This document shows, in pieces, positions 49,453-57,989 of a stretch of 64,000 nt of DNA; the stretch's first letter is position 1, and the number at the start of each line of letters is the position of its first letter. The notes under the pieces were generated by a model that saw only the letters and a list, made by a program, of their open reading frames with translations, was not told the DNA's origin and searched no databases. This DNA comes from Profundibacter sp033851955. Its GTDB lineage: Bacteria; Pseudomonadota; Alphaproteobacteria; Rhodobacterales; Rhodobacteraceae. Where the stretch lies: NCBI GenBank assembly GCA_033851955.1, contig JAWSVK010000001.1:186001-250000 (forward strand), written 5' to 3'. Both the position numbers and the translations under genes were made by a program.

Positions 49453-52400
49453 CTAAAAATCCTCCCAATCGCCCTGTGATACAGGTTCTGCCTGGGCGAC
49501 GACAGTCGCTTGAACAACCGTTTGAAAAGCCGTATTTTTGGGAGGACCATCCCCCATCAGAGCAACGCGTTCTTCTTCATCTACCTGTTCTATCTGAACA
49601 ACCTGAGACTTCTCGACCTCGCGTGTAGATTGGAAATTTGCGGCAACAACATTGCTCACGGATGAACCGGTTTGAAATTTGGACATGGTATCAGAAAGAA
49701 TTTCTGCTTCTTTTGTTAGTGAATGGCTTGCAGCTGTTGTTTCTTCAAACATTGCCACATTTTGTTGGGTAACCTGATCCAATTGGTTCACGGATGTGTT
49801 AATTTCGACCAGACCTGAAGATTGTTCACCTGAAGATTTCGCTATTGCGGATACATGGTTCGAAATATTTGATACGGATTCAAATATCTCACCCAATGCT
49901 TCGCCGGCGCGTCCCACAAGGTCAACGCCGCGACTTACGTGTTGACTGCTTGCTGAAATCAGATCGTTAATTTCTCGTGCGGCATCGGATGAGCGTTGAG
50001 CCAAGGCTCGAACCTCAGAAGCAACAACGGCAAAACCCCGGCCCGCCTCACCCGCACGCGCAGCCTCAACACCCGCGTTTAGCGCCAGCAAATTGGTTTG
50101 GAACGCAATGTCGTCAATCACGCTGATAATACGCGAAATCTGGCTTGAAGAAGACTGGATCTCTCCCATTGCCTCGACGGCCTCTCGCACAACGTTTCCA
50201 CTGGACTCAGCATTTTCTTTGGCGTCAGCGACCACCTGGTTCGCTTGCTCAGCTCCATCTGCCGCAGAACGGACGCTTATTGTAAGTTCATCCAGTGCTG
50301 CCGCCGTTTGTTCTAGTGTGGATGCTTGGCGTTCGGTTCGGCGAGACAAATCATCTGCTGCATTGCTAATATCTGACGCTTCTCCGCGAATGGACTCGGC
50401 GTTTTCGGTGACGTTCAACATAGCCTCGCGTAAAGTCCCCACCGCTCCGTTGAAATCAGAACGCAACTGTTCATATTCAGGCATAAAGCTCTTTGTGATT
50501 GTCGCAGTTAGATCACCTGACGAAAGTTGGCGCATGCCAACCCGCAAGGCCTCAACCACGTCAGCCTGAGCTTTTTCTAGTTCAAGACGGGTGGCTTCGG
50601 CTTTTTCGATTTGGATTTGTGCGTCAGTGACATCGCTACCAACGAGTAGGATGCGAACCATTTCACCTGATCTATTGTGCACTGGGCTAAATGCCCCCTC
50701 CAGCATGCCGTCACCGTTTTCTCCCGCATACATGCGAAATTTGCCTACAAAAGACTTACCTTCAGCCAAGTCTGACTTAATTCTGTCACCGCTTCCTGTT
50801 TGGTCTGCGTCAAACTTAATGAGCATTTCTAAGGCCTTGCCAATTTGACCCATGTCGAGGCCACCTGTCAGGTTTAGGAAATTTTCATTTGCGCTCAACA
50901 ATACCCCGTCTGGTGTAAATTCGGCTTTAGCCTGGTTTTCCTCAATCGCTTTTAGAACTGAATCTCCCAGCCGAACGAGCGTGACATCTTGCCACTCAAC
51001 AACATAACCGATCTGCTCGCCTTCGTCGCCAAGCACAGCATTGATATTCATCGAAAATCGTACATTCCCAACAGGGATTTCAGTTTGATACGGTAGGTTT
51101 TCAGGATCCGTTAACAGATTTCGGACATGGTCTGGAACCGCTTGGAAGATATCCATGTTCCGACCAATCACTTGTCCGGCTTCAAATCCAGTTCCCATGG
51201 TCTTGAATTGACCTTCATGCTCTGCCAACAGCTTTGCCACCGACGAATTTAGGGCTTGAATTGTAAAATCTTGATCTACAATCATAAGACCCGCAGAGGC
51301 TGCTTCAAATGCTGTACCCTTGAACAAGGATTCTGCAGAGGCTTCTTTTGCGGACTTTAAGGTGGCCCTGAAATCTTCGAGGATGGCTGCAATTTCACCA
51401 ATTTCATCACCGCGGTTCACCGAAGGTATTTCAGTCTCGTAGTCCTCAAGTGCCACTTGTTTCATAGCCTCGCCAACCCCCGCCAAAGGCCTGCCAACAC
51501 TTCGCGCCAAAAACATCGCAATGAGCGCCGAAAGAGCCGCAATAATCGCGCCATCAATCAGCATCCTATTCCGAGCCGAAACCGCTGGCTCTAACAGCTC
51601 CTGCGTATCCTGTTGCGCTATCAATGCCCACGTTAGGTTGCCGAATTTCAACCGAGTATAGGCGGCAAGAACGTCATTGCCGCTGACCCCAACAGCATTC
51701 TTGGTTCCAGTTTCACCCGAAAATGCCAGATCCACCAGTTCTGTCCCTACTGTGACCTTAGACAGCTCTAGATCATTTGAATGTTTTGAGCTCATCCGCG
51801 GGTGGTAATCTGGGCCCACTGCCAAGGTTATTCCGGTTTCGCCCAAACCTGCGTTAGATTCGAATATTTTATGGATGGTTTCTATTGATATCTGGACCGC
51901 ATAAACCCCCATAACAGATCCATTTACAGACAAAATCGGGGCGGCCATAAAACCAGCCAAATCACCATTGCTTGGACCGTAAGGAGCCAAATCAATTAGG
52001 ACGGTTTCATTGGCACCCAACAAACTTGCTTTTTGGAATGCTTCTGCCAGGCCCGTCTTGTTAAACTCGCCAGTGACAATATTTGTCGCATAATCGACTT
52101 CTTTCGCGACCGTATAAATCAGATTGCCTTCTGTATCGAACAAAAAGATATCGTAGTAGGCATTGCGTTCCAACACGGTCTCAAAATATGGATGGTGGCG
52201 ACGGTGGCGGCGGGAATAATCCGTCTGTACCGCAGAAAAATCCATTGTGGTCTTTGTTTCTGTGTCTGTCTGAGTCGCAGGGGGAAAATGGTCGTGCAAG
52301 AATTCGGTTTTATCCCCCGGAAGAGCGACCCAGGCACCGATGAATTCATTGAGCGCGCGACGTGTTGAGGGGCTACTGGACTGTGCAACAACTTCTTTTG

Positions 52401-52599
52401 ATAAATTATTGTGCCACGACGAAACACTATCCGATCTGTTCTCAAGCGCGATCTGCATACGTTCTTTGGCACCATTGATCAGCGTTTCTTTCGCGTCATA
52501 ATATGCCAAAAGCCCCATTGCGATAAGCGCAACTGCACTAAGTGAAAGCATAATCAAAGGCAGTTTTATTGAAATTTTGATATTATTCAGAAACGACAT
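49453..52599 (-). CDS. Methyl-accepting chemotaxis protein (large, with cache and PAS domains)
   Basis: The 1048-residue receptor has a transmembrane helix (about 12-30), a periplasmic dCache-like sensory domain (about 35-340), a second helix (about 350-370), a HAMP domain (about 370-425), two PAS-like domains (about 430-545 and 550-680), a short second HAMP-like stretch (about 690-745) and the methyl-accepting signalling hairpin. The hairpin tip is DIAFQTNLLALNAGVEAARAGE near 875. The protein ends in DWEDF, resembling the NWETF-type tether that binds CheR. Ligand unknown. cheD follows on the same strand. Confidence 0.9.
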   Translation of the reverse strand: MSFLNNIKISIKLPLIMLSLSAVALIAMGLLAYYDAKETLINGAKERMQIALENRSDSVSSWHNNLSKEVVAQSSSPSTRRALNEFIGAWVALPGDKTEFLHDHFPPATQTDTETKTTMDFSAVQTDYSRRHRRHHPYFETVLERNAYYDIFLFDTEGNLIYTVAKEVDYATNIVTGEFNKTGLAEAFQKASLLGANETVLIDLAPYGPSNGDLAGFMAAPILSVNGSVMGVYAVQISIETIHKIFESNAGLGETGITLAVGPDYHPRMSSKHSNDLELSKVTVGTELVDLAFSGETGTKNAVGVSGNDVLAAYTRLKFGNLTWALIAQQDTQELLEPAVSARNRMLIDGAIIAALSALIAMFLARSVGRPLAGVGEAMKQVALEDYETEIPSVNRGDEIGEIAAILEDFRATLKSAKEASAESLFKGTAFEAASAGLMIVDQDFTIQALNSSVAKLLAEHEGQFKTMGTGFEAGQVIGRNMDIFQAVPDHVRNLLTDPENLPYQTEIPVGNVRFSMNINAVLGDEGEQIGYVVEWQDVTLVRLGDSVLKAIEENQAKAEFTPDGVLLSANENFLNLTGGLDMGQIGKALEMLIKFDADQTGSGDRIKSDLAEGKSFVGKFRMYAGENGDGMLEGAFSPVHNRSGEMVRILLVGSDVTDAQIQIEKAEATRLELEKAQADVVEALRVGMRQLSSGDLTATITKSFMPEYEQLRSDFNGAVGTLREAMLNVTENAESIRGEASDISNAADDLSRRTERQASTLEQTAAALDELTISVRSAADGAEQANQVVADAKENAESSGNVVREAVEAMGEIQSSSSQISRIISVIDDIAFQTNLLALNAGVEAARAGEAGRGFAVVASEVRALAQRSSDAAREINDLISASSQHVSRGVDLVGRAGEALGEIFESVSNISNHVSAIAKSSGEQSSGLVEINTSVNQLDQVTQQNVAMFEETTAASHSLTKEAEILSDTMSKFQTGSSVSNVVAANFQSTREVEKSQVVQIEQVDEEERVALMGDGPPKNTAFQTVVQATVVAQAEPVSQGDWEDF

Positions 52600-52820
52600 A
52601 TCTCAATTCTCCACACGATAAATCCACAGTGGGACACAAAGGAGCAATGGCAAAGCACCATTTCCCTGATCTGCGTCCACAATTCAAAGGGACTATTGCG
52701 CGTGAAAATGAAGATTCGTTTAAGCCGAGCCAACCATCTCGGCCAACCCGGCATTACTTTCAGTTTCGCTTAGGCTAGTTGATTAAATTTTTAACGACCC
52801 ACGAGCATCTAAGCCGCGTG

Positions 52821-53288
52821 TTACTGGCTCAACAATTGAGAAGCATCCAGATTGCCGAAATTACCCAGCAATTGACGGATAAATGGGATGCCTTTGATAT
52901 TGCTGTCGGTCACACGTCGCGACAGGGCCACGACCCGGCCGTCGTCCAATGTGAAGCGTTCAACGTTTTCAACCACGCCTGCGTCCGTATAGGTGATGGC
53001 AACCAATTGGCGGTCGATAACTTTTGGGGCTTTAAACGCAAAATGACGCCAACGGCTTTGGGTGTAATACCAGCCACCGGTTTCCAACACCCCAAAAGAT
53101 GTCGGACGGCCAACCGCGTCGGCCACCGTATCGCGGGTATCAACACCAACAAGAATCTGTTCCAAATCGGTATCCGTCGGCGCATAGCCGTGGTTTTCAA
53201 ACGTGGCCGAACATGCGCTCATTGCCAATATAAGCAATCCGAACGCACCTGTTTTAATGTATCCAACGCGTTTTAACGTACCCAGCAT
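52821..53288 (-). CDS. bamE: Outer-membrane assembly lipoprotein BamE
   Basis: The 155-residue product begins with a lipoprotein signal peptide whose lipobox is LAMSAC, then a SmpA/OmlA domain: ILVGVDTRDTVADAVGRPTSFG followed by GGWYYTQSRWRHFAF. It is a small subunit of the Bam complex that inserts beta-barrel proteins in the outer membrane. The start at 53288 is chosen because it begins the signal peptide. It is divergent from the DUF177 gene, a conserved arrangement in Rhodobacterales. Confidence 0.88.
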   Translation of the reverse strand: MLGTLKRVGYIKTGAFGLLILAMSACSATFENHGYAPTDTDLEQILVGVDTRDTVADAVGRPTSFGVLETGGWYYTQSRWRHFAFKAPKVIDRQLVAITYTDAGVVENVERFTLDDGRVVALSRRVTDSNIKGIPFIRQLLGNFGNLDASQLLSQ

Positions 53289-53375
53289 TTTGTTCCGCCC
53301 CTTGCCATAGCCCTGATCACACCGTAATCGGGCCTTATGCATCCGGCTTATAGAAGGTTTGGCTGCGGTTCAAGA

Positions 53376-53939
53376 ATGGAAAATGCAAAGCAAATGACAG
53401 CAAACAAACAAAACCTAAGCGTCAAGGGATTGAACAGCAAAGGGGCCACCCCTTTTGAAGTGCATCCCAATGCGGCACAACGAATTGCAATTGCCCAAAC
53501 GTTGGATCTGATTGAACTGCGCAAAATCCGGTTTATTGGTCAAATCACGCCGACGGGTGATGCCGATTGGAGCTTGAAGGCTGAACTGGGGGCGACGGTT
53601 GTGCAGCCCTGCGTGGTGACACTGGCCCCGGTCAGCAGTCGTATTGATATTAAGGTATCAAGGCTGTTTGTTGACCAACCCCCTGTGTATGACGATTCCG
53701 AAGAAGAAGTCGAAGTGCCCGAGGGCGATGAGACCGAGGTGTTGGGCAGCCACATTGATCTGGAAGCGGTGCTGAATGAGGCGCTGTCCTTGGCCCTGCC
53801 GCTTTACCCAAAGGCCGAAGGCGCAAGCCTTGAAACAGGCACTTTCACCGAGGATGGCAAGGTGCCAATGTCGGATGAAGATGCACGCCCCTTTGCGGCC
53901 CTATCTGCACTGCGCGACAAGTTGGAAGGCGACAAATAG
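53376..53939 (+). CDS. DUF177 / YceD-family protein
   Basis: The 187-residue acidic protein has the family motif with VVQPCVVTLAPVSSRID (the conserved Cys-Val-hydroxyl stretch, near residue 75) and the acidic centre EEEVEVPEGDETEVLG. YceD proteins are linked to 23S rRNA accumulation and nearly always sit before rpmF, as here. A second ATG at 53394 is possible; neither start has a strong ribosome-binding sequence. Confidence 0.82.
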   Translation: MENAKQMTANKQNLSVKGLNSKGATPFEVHPNAAQRIAIAQTLDLIELRKIRFIGQITPTGDADWSLKAELGATVVQPCVVTLAPVSSRIDIKVSRLFVDQPPVYDDSEEEVEVPEGDETEVLGSHIDLEAVLNEALSLALPLYPKAEGASLETGTFTEDGKVPMSDEDARPFAALSALRDKLEGDK

Positions 53940-54080
53940 CCCACTCCGGTCATGGCCACGTCGAATGGCCTAATAAAACGCTTGCGCCAGCCCAAATTCC
54001 CAGTATGTTCCGCGCTCGCGCAGATGATGGGTTGTAAACTAAACCTGTGTTGGCGTAAGAGACATATAGATATGAAACGC

Positions 54081-54095
54081 AGGGGTACGTCCCCT
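54081..54095 (+). promoter_or_regulatory. Short hairpin in the rpmF leader
   Basis: AGGGG-TACGT-CCCCT forms a 5-bp GC-rich stem 19 bases before the rpmF start. It could act in ribosomal-protein feedback control, or be incidental. Confidence 0.35.
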
Positions 54096-54114
54096 ATTAG
54101 CCCGAGGTTGTGAC

Positions 54115-54324
54115 ATGGCTGTTCCTAAGAGTAAAATTTCGCGGTCACGCCGCGGTGAGCGTCGCTCGCACGATGCGCTGGTTGCTGGCAATCCTGCCGA
54201 GTGCCCGAACTGCGGCGAACTAAAGCGCCCACATCACGTCTGTGCTGACTGCGGTCACTATGCAGAGCGTGAAGTTGTTGCTGTTGTCGACGACGTTGAC
54301 TTCGACGACGAAGACGCGGCCTAA
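54115..54324 (+). CDS. rpmF: Ribosomal protein L32
   Basis: The 69-residue protein begins MAVPKSKISRSRRGERRSHD as L32 does and has a zinc ribbon with Cys30, Cys33, Cys43 and Cys46, so it is the zinc-binding form. The C-terminus is acidic (DDVDFDDED). It heads the rpmF-plsX-fabH unit that links ribosome and lipid synthesis. Confidence 0.97.
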   Translation: MAVPKSKISRSRRGERRSHDALVAGNPAECPNCGELKRPHHVCADCGHYAEREVVAVVDDVDFDDEDAA

Positions 54325-54349
54325 GACACGCGACTTTGGCACCTAGAGC

Positions 54350-55441
54350 ATGACATCGGACACAAATAACCCGACCACTCTGGGTGCGACACGCACCATT
54401 ATTTCCGTTGACGCCATGGGCGGCGACCTGGGGCCGGCAGCTGTTGTTGCCGGCATTTCCCGTTCGGCCAAGCAAAATCCGGATATCGGCTTTATCGTCA
54501 GCGGTGACAAACCCACGCTAGAAGCCCTGTTCGCCAAAAAACCGGGCCTTGCCGAGCGCTGCGAACTTCGCCATGCCGAAGAAGTCGTCACCATGGACGC
54601 CAAGCCAAGCCATGTGATGCGTTATGGCAAGAAAACCTCAATGTGGTCGGCAGTTGAGGCCGTCAACACTGGGGATGCCTCTGTTTGTGTGTCCTGTGGC
54701 AATACGGGTGCCTTGATGGCGGTTTCAATGATCCGCCTGCGCAAATTGCCCAGCATCAACCGCCCTGCCATCGCCTGTCTTTGGCCATCGCGCAACAAAG
54801 GCGGGTTCAACATTATGTTGGACGTTGGCGCTGATATTCGCGCCGATCAAGAAGACCTGCTGCAATATGCCTTGATGGGGGCCTCTTATGCCCGCAACGG
54901 TATGGACATCGCGCATCCGCGTGTCGGCCTGCTGAATGTTGGCACCGAAGAACACAAGGGCCGCGCCGAACTAAAGGTCGCCCATGAGCTGATCTCAGAG
55001 GCCGCCGAGGGTGCAAAGTTTGAGTTTGTCGGTTTTGTCGAAGGCGGGGATATTCCGTCCGACCGCGTTGACGTCATTGTGACCGACGGCTTTACCGGCA
55101 ATGTGGCGCTGAAAACCGGCGAAGGCACCGCCAGTTTGATCAGTGACTTCCTGCGCCAAGCTTTCAAGGCAACCCCGTTCGCCCGTATTGCATCCTTGTT
55201 GGCGTTGACATCCCTTACACGGTTGAAAAAACGTATTGATCCACGTCGTGTCAACGGGGGCGTGTTCTTGGGTTTGAATGGCACCGTGATTAAATCACAC
55301 GGCTCGGCCGATGAAACCGGCATTGCAGCGGCGATCCAGCTGGCGATCACCCTGTCGCAATCAGATTTCGCTCATAAACTGGCCCTAAGGGTTGCTTCTG
55401 CATCCTCGGCCCGCCAAGATGCTCCACAACCAGAAAAATAA
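54350..55441 (+). CDS. plsX: Phosphate acyltransferase PlsX
   Basis: The 363-residue enzyme makes acyl-phosphate from acyl-ACP for phospholipid synthesis. Motifs: ISVDAMGGDLGPAAVVAG at the N-terminus, VSCGNTGALMA near residue 105, LLNVGTEEHKG near 195, VTDGFTGNVALKTGEG near 245. It lies 25 bases after rpmF and 11 before fabH, the usual order. Confidence 0.95.
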   Translation: MTSDTNNPTTLGATRTIISVDAMGGDLGPAAVVAGISRSAKQNPDIGFIVSGDKPTLEALFAKKPGLAERCELRHAEEVVTMDAKPSHVMRYGKKTSMWSAVEAVNTGDASVCVSCGNTGALMAVSMIRLRKLPSINRPAIACLWPSRNKGGFNIMLDVGADIRADQEDLLQYALMGASYARNGMDIAHPRVGLLNVGTEEHKGRAELKVAHELISEAAEGAKFEFVGFVEGGDIPSDRVDVIVTDGFTGNVALKTGEGTASLISDFLRQAFKATPFARIASLLALTSLTRLKKRIDPRRVNGGVFLGLNGTVIKSHGSADETGIAAAIQLAITLSQSDFAHKLALRVASASSARQDAPQPEK

Positions 55442-55452
55442 CAGGCACCCGA

Positions 55453-56427
55453 ATGACATTACGCGCCGTGGCAATTGGTGTTGGGCATTACCTGCCCGAC
55501 CGCATCGTCCCCAACAGTGAGTTTGAAAAAACGCTGGATACGTCCGATGAGTGGATTCGCAGCCGTTCAGGGATTGAGCGGCGACATTTCGCGGCCGACG
55601 GCGAAACCACTTCGCAATTGGCCGTTGCCGCCGCCAAGAACGCGATCAAAGACGCCGGTTGCAGCGTGGATGACATTGACGCCGTTGTGGTGGCCACTTC
55701 GACGCCCGATCACACCTTCCCTTCCGTTGCGACCATGGTGCAGGCCGAAATCGGCATGACGCGCGGATTTGCCTTTGACGTGCAAGCGGTTTGCGCCGGA
55801 TTTGTCTATGCGCTGGCCAATGCCAATGCGCTAATCCTTTCAGGCCAAGCGAAACGCGTGCTGGTGATCGGGGCCGAAACCTTTAGCCGGATCATGGACT
55901 GGAGTGACCGCGCAACTTGCGTTTTGTTCGGCGATGGCGCGGGGGCGCTGGTTTTAGAGGCCCAAGACGGCACCGGCAGTCCTGATGATCGCGGCATTCT
56001 GGCCACCGACCTGAATTCCGATGGGCGTTACAAAGACATGTTGTTTGTGGATGGCGGTGTGTCGACCACCCAAACCTCTGGTTTTTTGCGCATGCAGGGC
56101 AACGCTTTGTTTCGCCAAGCTGTTGAAAAGCTGACAGAAACCGCAGAAACCGCCCTAGACAAAGCCGGACTACAAGACAGTGACGTTGATTGGGTCGTGC
56201 CACATCAAGCCAATATCCGCATCATCAAAGGCACCGCCAAAAAGATGGGCATCTCGATGGATAAGGTGATTTTGACGGTCCAAGATCATGGCAACACTTC
56301 TGCCGCATCGATTCCCCTCGCCTTGTCCGTTGGCAAGGCCCGTGGGCAGATAAAACAAGGTGATTTACTGGTCACCGAGGCGATCGGCGGCGGTTTGGCA
56401 TGGGGTTCTGTGGTCCTGCGCTGGTAG
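55453..56427 (+). CDS. fabH: 3-oxoacyl-ACP synthase III (FabH)
   Basis: The 324-residue condensing enzyme starts fatty acid synthesis from acetyl-CoA and malonyl-ACP. The catalytic Cys is in DVQAVCAGFVYAL near residue 114, the His in VPHQANIRIIK near 250, and the Asn in DHGNTSAASIP near 280. The G-loop ending GGGLAWGSVVLRW is intact. Confidence 0.96.
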   Translation: MTLRAVAIGVGHYLPDRIVPNSEFEKTLDTSDEWIRSRSGIERRHFAADGETTSQLAVAAAKNAIKDAGCSVDDIDAVVVATSTPDHTFPSVATMVQAEIGMTRGFAFDVQAVCAGFVYALANANALILSGQAKRVLVIGAETFSRIMDWSDRATCVLFGDGAGALVLEAQDGTGSPDDRGILATDLNSDGRYKDMLFVDGGVSTTQTSGFLRMQGNALFRQAVEKLTETAETALDKAGLQDSDVDWVVPHQANIRIIKGTAKKMGISMDKVILTVQDHGNTSAASIPLALSVGKARGQIKQGDLLVTEAIGGGLAWGSVVLRW

Positions 56428-56431
56428 TTCG

Positions 56432-56467
56432 AGGCCAAATCTGCGGTAATTTGCCGTATTTGGGCCT
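56432..56467 (+). terminator. Hairpin between fabH and ihfA
   Basis: AGGCCAAAT (56432-56440) pairs with ATTTGGGCCT (56458-56467) with one bulged G, then TTT. It is probably a partial terminator or processing site separating fabH from ihfA. Confidence 0.4.
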
Positions 56468-56558
56468 TTAAAGCTCACTTCCAAGCCATTGATATTGACT
56501 CGTAAAATCTCTGACCGCTATGGTTGACCAAATCGCGGTTCAGCGAATGGGGGAAGTC

Positions 56559-56861
56559 ATGAGTGAAAAAACATTAACACGGATGGATTTGAGCGAGGCA
56601 GTGTTTCGCGAAGTCGGATTGAGCCGCAATGAATCGGCGCAATTGGTAGAAAGCGTTCTGGGGCATATGTCCGATGCTTTGGTCTCGGGCGAATCCGTTA
56701 AAATATCATCTTTCGGCACCTTTGGTGTGCGCGATAAAGCGGCCCGCATCGGGCGCAACCCTAAAACCGGCCAAGAGGTTCCAATCCATCCCCGCCGTGT
56801 TTTGACCTTCCGCCCCTCGCACCTGATGAAAGACCGCGTGTCCTCAGGCAACAAAAGCTAA
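56559..56861 (+). CDS. ihfA: Integration host factor alpha subunit
   Basis: The 100-residue DNA-bending protein has the IHF-alpha features: LTRMDLSEAVFREVGLSRNES at the N-terminus, GTFGVRDKAARIGRNPKTG with the intercalating proline of the arm, and RRVLTFRPS. The start at 56559 is chosen over one at 56520 because GGGGGA precedes it and the length then fits the family. Confidence 0.94.
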   Translation: MSEKTLTRMDLSEAVFREVGLSRNESAQLVESVLGHMSDALVSGESVKISSFGTFGVRDKAARIGRNPKTGQEVPIHPRRVLTFRPSHLMKDRVSSGNKS

Positions 56862-56873
56862 GGGGGGCGCGTC

Positions 56874-57791
56874 GTGGCCAAATCAGCCGACGCCTTTCGT
56901 ACCATCAGCGAAGTTGCGGAATGGCTCGACACCCCCGCCCATGTGCTGCGCTTTTGGGAAAGCCGATTTAATCAGATCAAACCAGTTAAGCGGGCCGGTG
57001 GGCGCCGCTATTACCGTCCCAACGACATGTTGTTGTTGGGCGGCATCAAAAAACTGCTGCATGAAGATGGCATGACCATTAAGGGCGCGCAAAAGCTATT
57101 AAGCACCGATGGCATCAAAAAAGTATCTGCACTGTCGCAATCGCTGGACCCCGAAGACCGCGCAGCGCTTGATCAGACGCCGGATGACACCGTTGTTGAA
57201 ATGGCAATTGAGCCATCGGTCGACGATGTTGTTTTAGATGTCGCCGAAGCCCCCTCTATTTCCGACGACGCTCTTGAAACGCCCCCACTAGACGAAGCGG
57301 CTCCAATGCCAGACGTCGCGATTGTGCCTGAAGCGGCACCTGAAATTGAGCCTGAAACTGTAGAACCTGTGAACATCGTAGAGACGGTGGATGAAACCGC
57401 GGCCGAGCCCGAGACTGTAATTCCATTCGAGGCCACTCTAGAGCCTGAGCCTGAACCCGTCGCCACAGTTGATGCCGTTGCTGAGACATTGCCCGAGCTT
57501 GAGCCTGCTTCAGACGTACCGGCTGAACCGGAGCCAGAAATGGCAGCCGACCTCGCGCCCGAACCATCGGAGGAGCCGGTTGCCGAAACCATGTCACCCA
57601 CCCTGCCCGACTCTGAGACGCCCGAGCTTGAGATCGCCGACACTTCGCCGACCTTTGATGAGGCCCAACCTAAGGCCTTGGACACGGCACAATCCGAAGA
57701 GACCCAAGCACAGTTGGTCTCGATTTACAGCCGCCTAACAGCGCTGCACGAGCGGATGAAATCCAACATCGATCCAAAGCGACAAGGCTAA
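56874..57791 (+). CDS. MerR-type helix-turn-helix protein with long acidic tail
   Basis: The 305-residue protein has one MerR-type DNA-binding domain (residues 8-82: TISEVAEWLDTPAHVLRFWE, RRYYRPNDMLLLGGIKKLL). About 190 residues rich in Glu, Pro, Ala and Val follow with many PE/EP repeats, then a short C-terminal helix (LVSIYSRLTALHERMKS). It has no metal-binding cysteines. It starts at GTG 12 bases after ihfA, the conserved order in Rhodobacterales. The target is unknown. Confidence 0.85.
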   Translation: MAKSADAFRTISEVAEWLDTPAHVLRFWESRFNQIKPVKRAGGRRYYRPNDMLLLGGIKKLLHEDGMTIKGAQKLLSTDGIKKVSALSQSLDPEDRAALDQTPDDTVVEMAIEPSVDDVVLDVAEAPSISDDALETPPLDEAAPMPDVAIVPEAAPEIEPETVEPVNIVETVDETAAEPETVIPFEATLEPEPEPVATVDAVAETLPELEPASDVPAEPEPEMAADLAPEPSEEPVAETMSPTLPDSETPELEIADTSPTFDEAQPKALDTAQSEETQAQLVSIYSRLTALHERMKSNIDPKRQG

Positions 57792-57852
57792 GAAAAAGAA
57801 TGGGGTTTCCCACTTGCTTTGGCCCACAAAGGCTTTATGTAGTGGCGGAGTT

Positions 57853-57929
57853 CGGGCTATGGCGCAGTCTGGTAGCGCGTCCGTCTGGGGGACGGAAGGT
57901 CGCAGGTTCGAGTCCTGCTAGCCCGACCA
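57853..57929 (+). tRNA. tRNA-Pro (anticodon GGG)
   Basis: The acceptor stem is CGGGCTA/TAGCCCG, with ACCA encoded at the 3' end. The anticodon stem TCCGT/ACGGA encloses the loop CTGGGGG, giving anticodon GGG. The T-arm contains GGTTCGAGTCC. Length is 77 bases. Confidence 0.95.
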
Positions 57930-57989
57930 ACATCATAGCCGCCCGCATCTTTTTGGTGACGGGCGGTTTGATACATCTGGGGGATGGAC

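Noticed and set aside
52783..52795. TTAA pairs upstream of the chemoreceptor gene as a CtrA site
   Set aside because: The two TTAA units are only 4 bases apart, not 7.
57173..57685. Ser/Gly-rich open frame antisense to the MerR-type gene
   Set aside because: It is a low-complexity shadow of the Glu/Pro-rich tail; no start signal or homology is visible.
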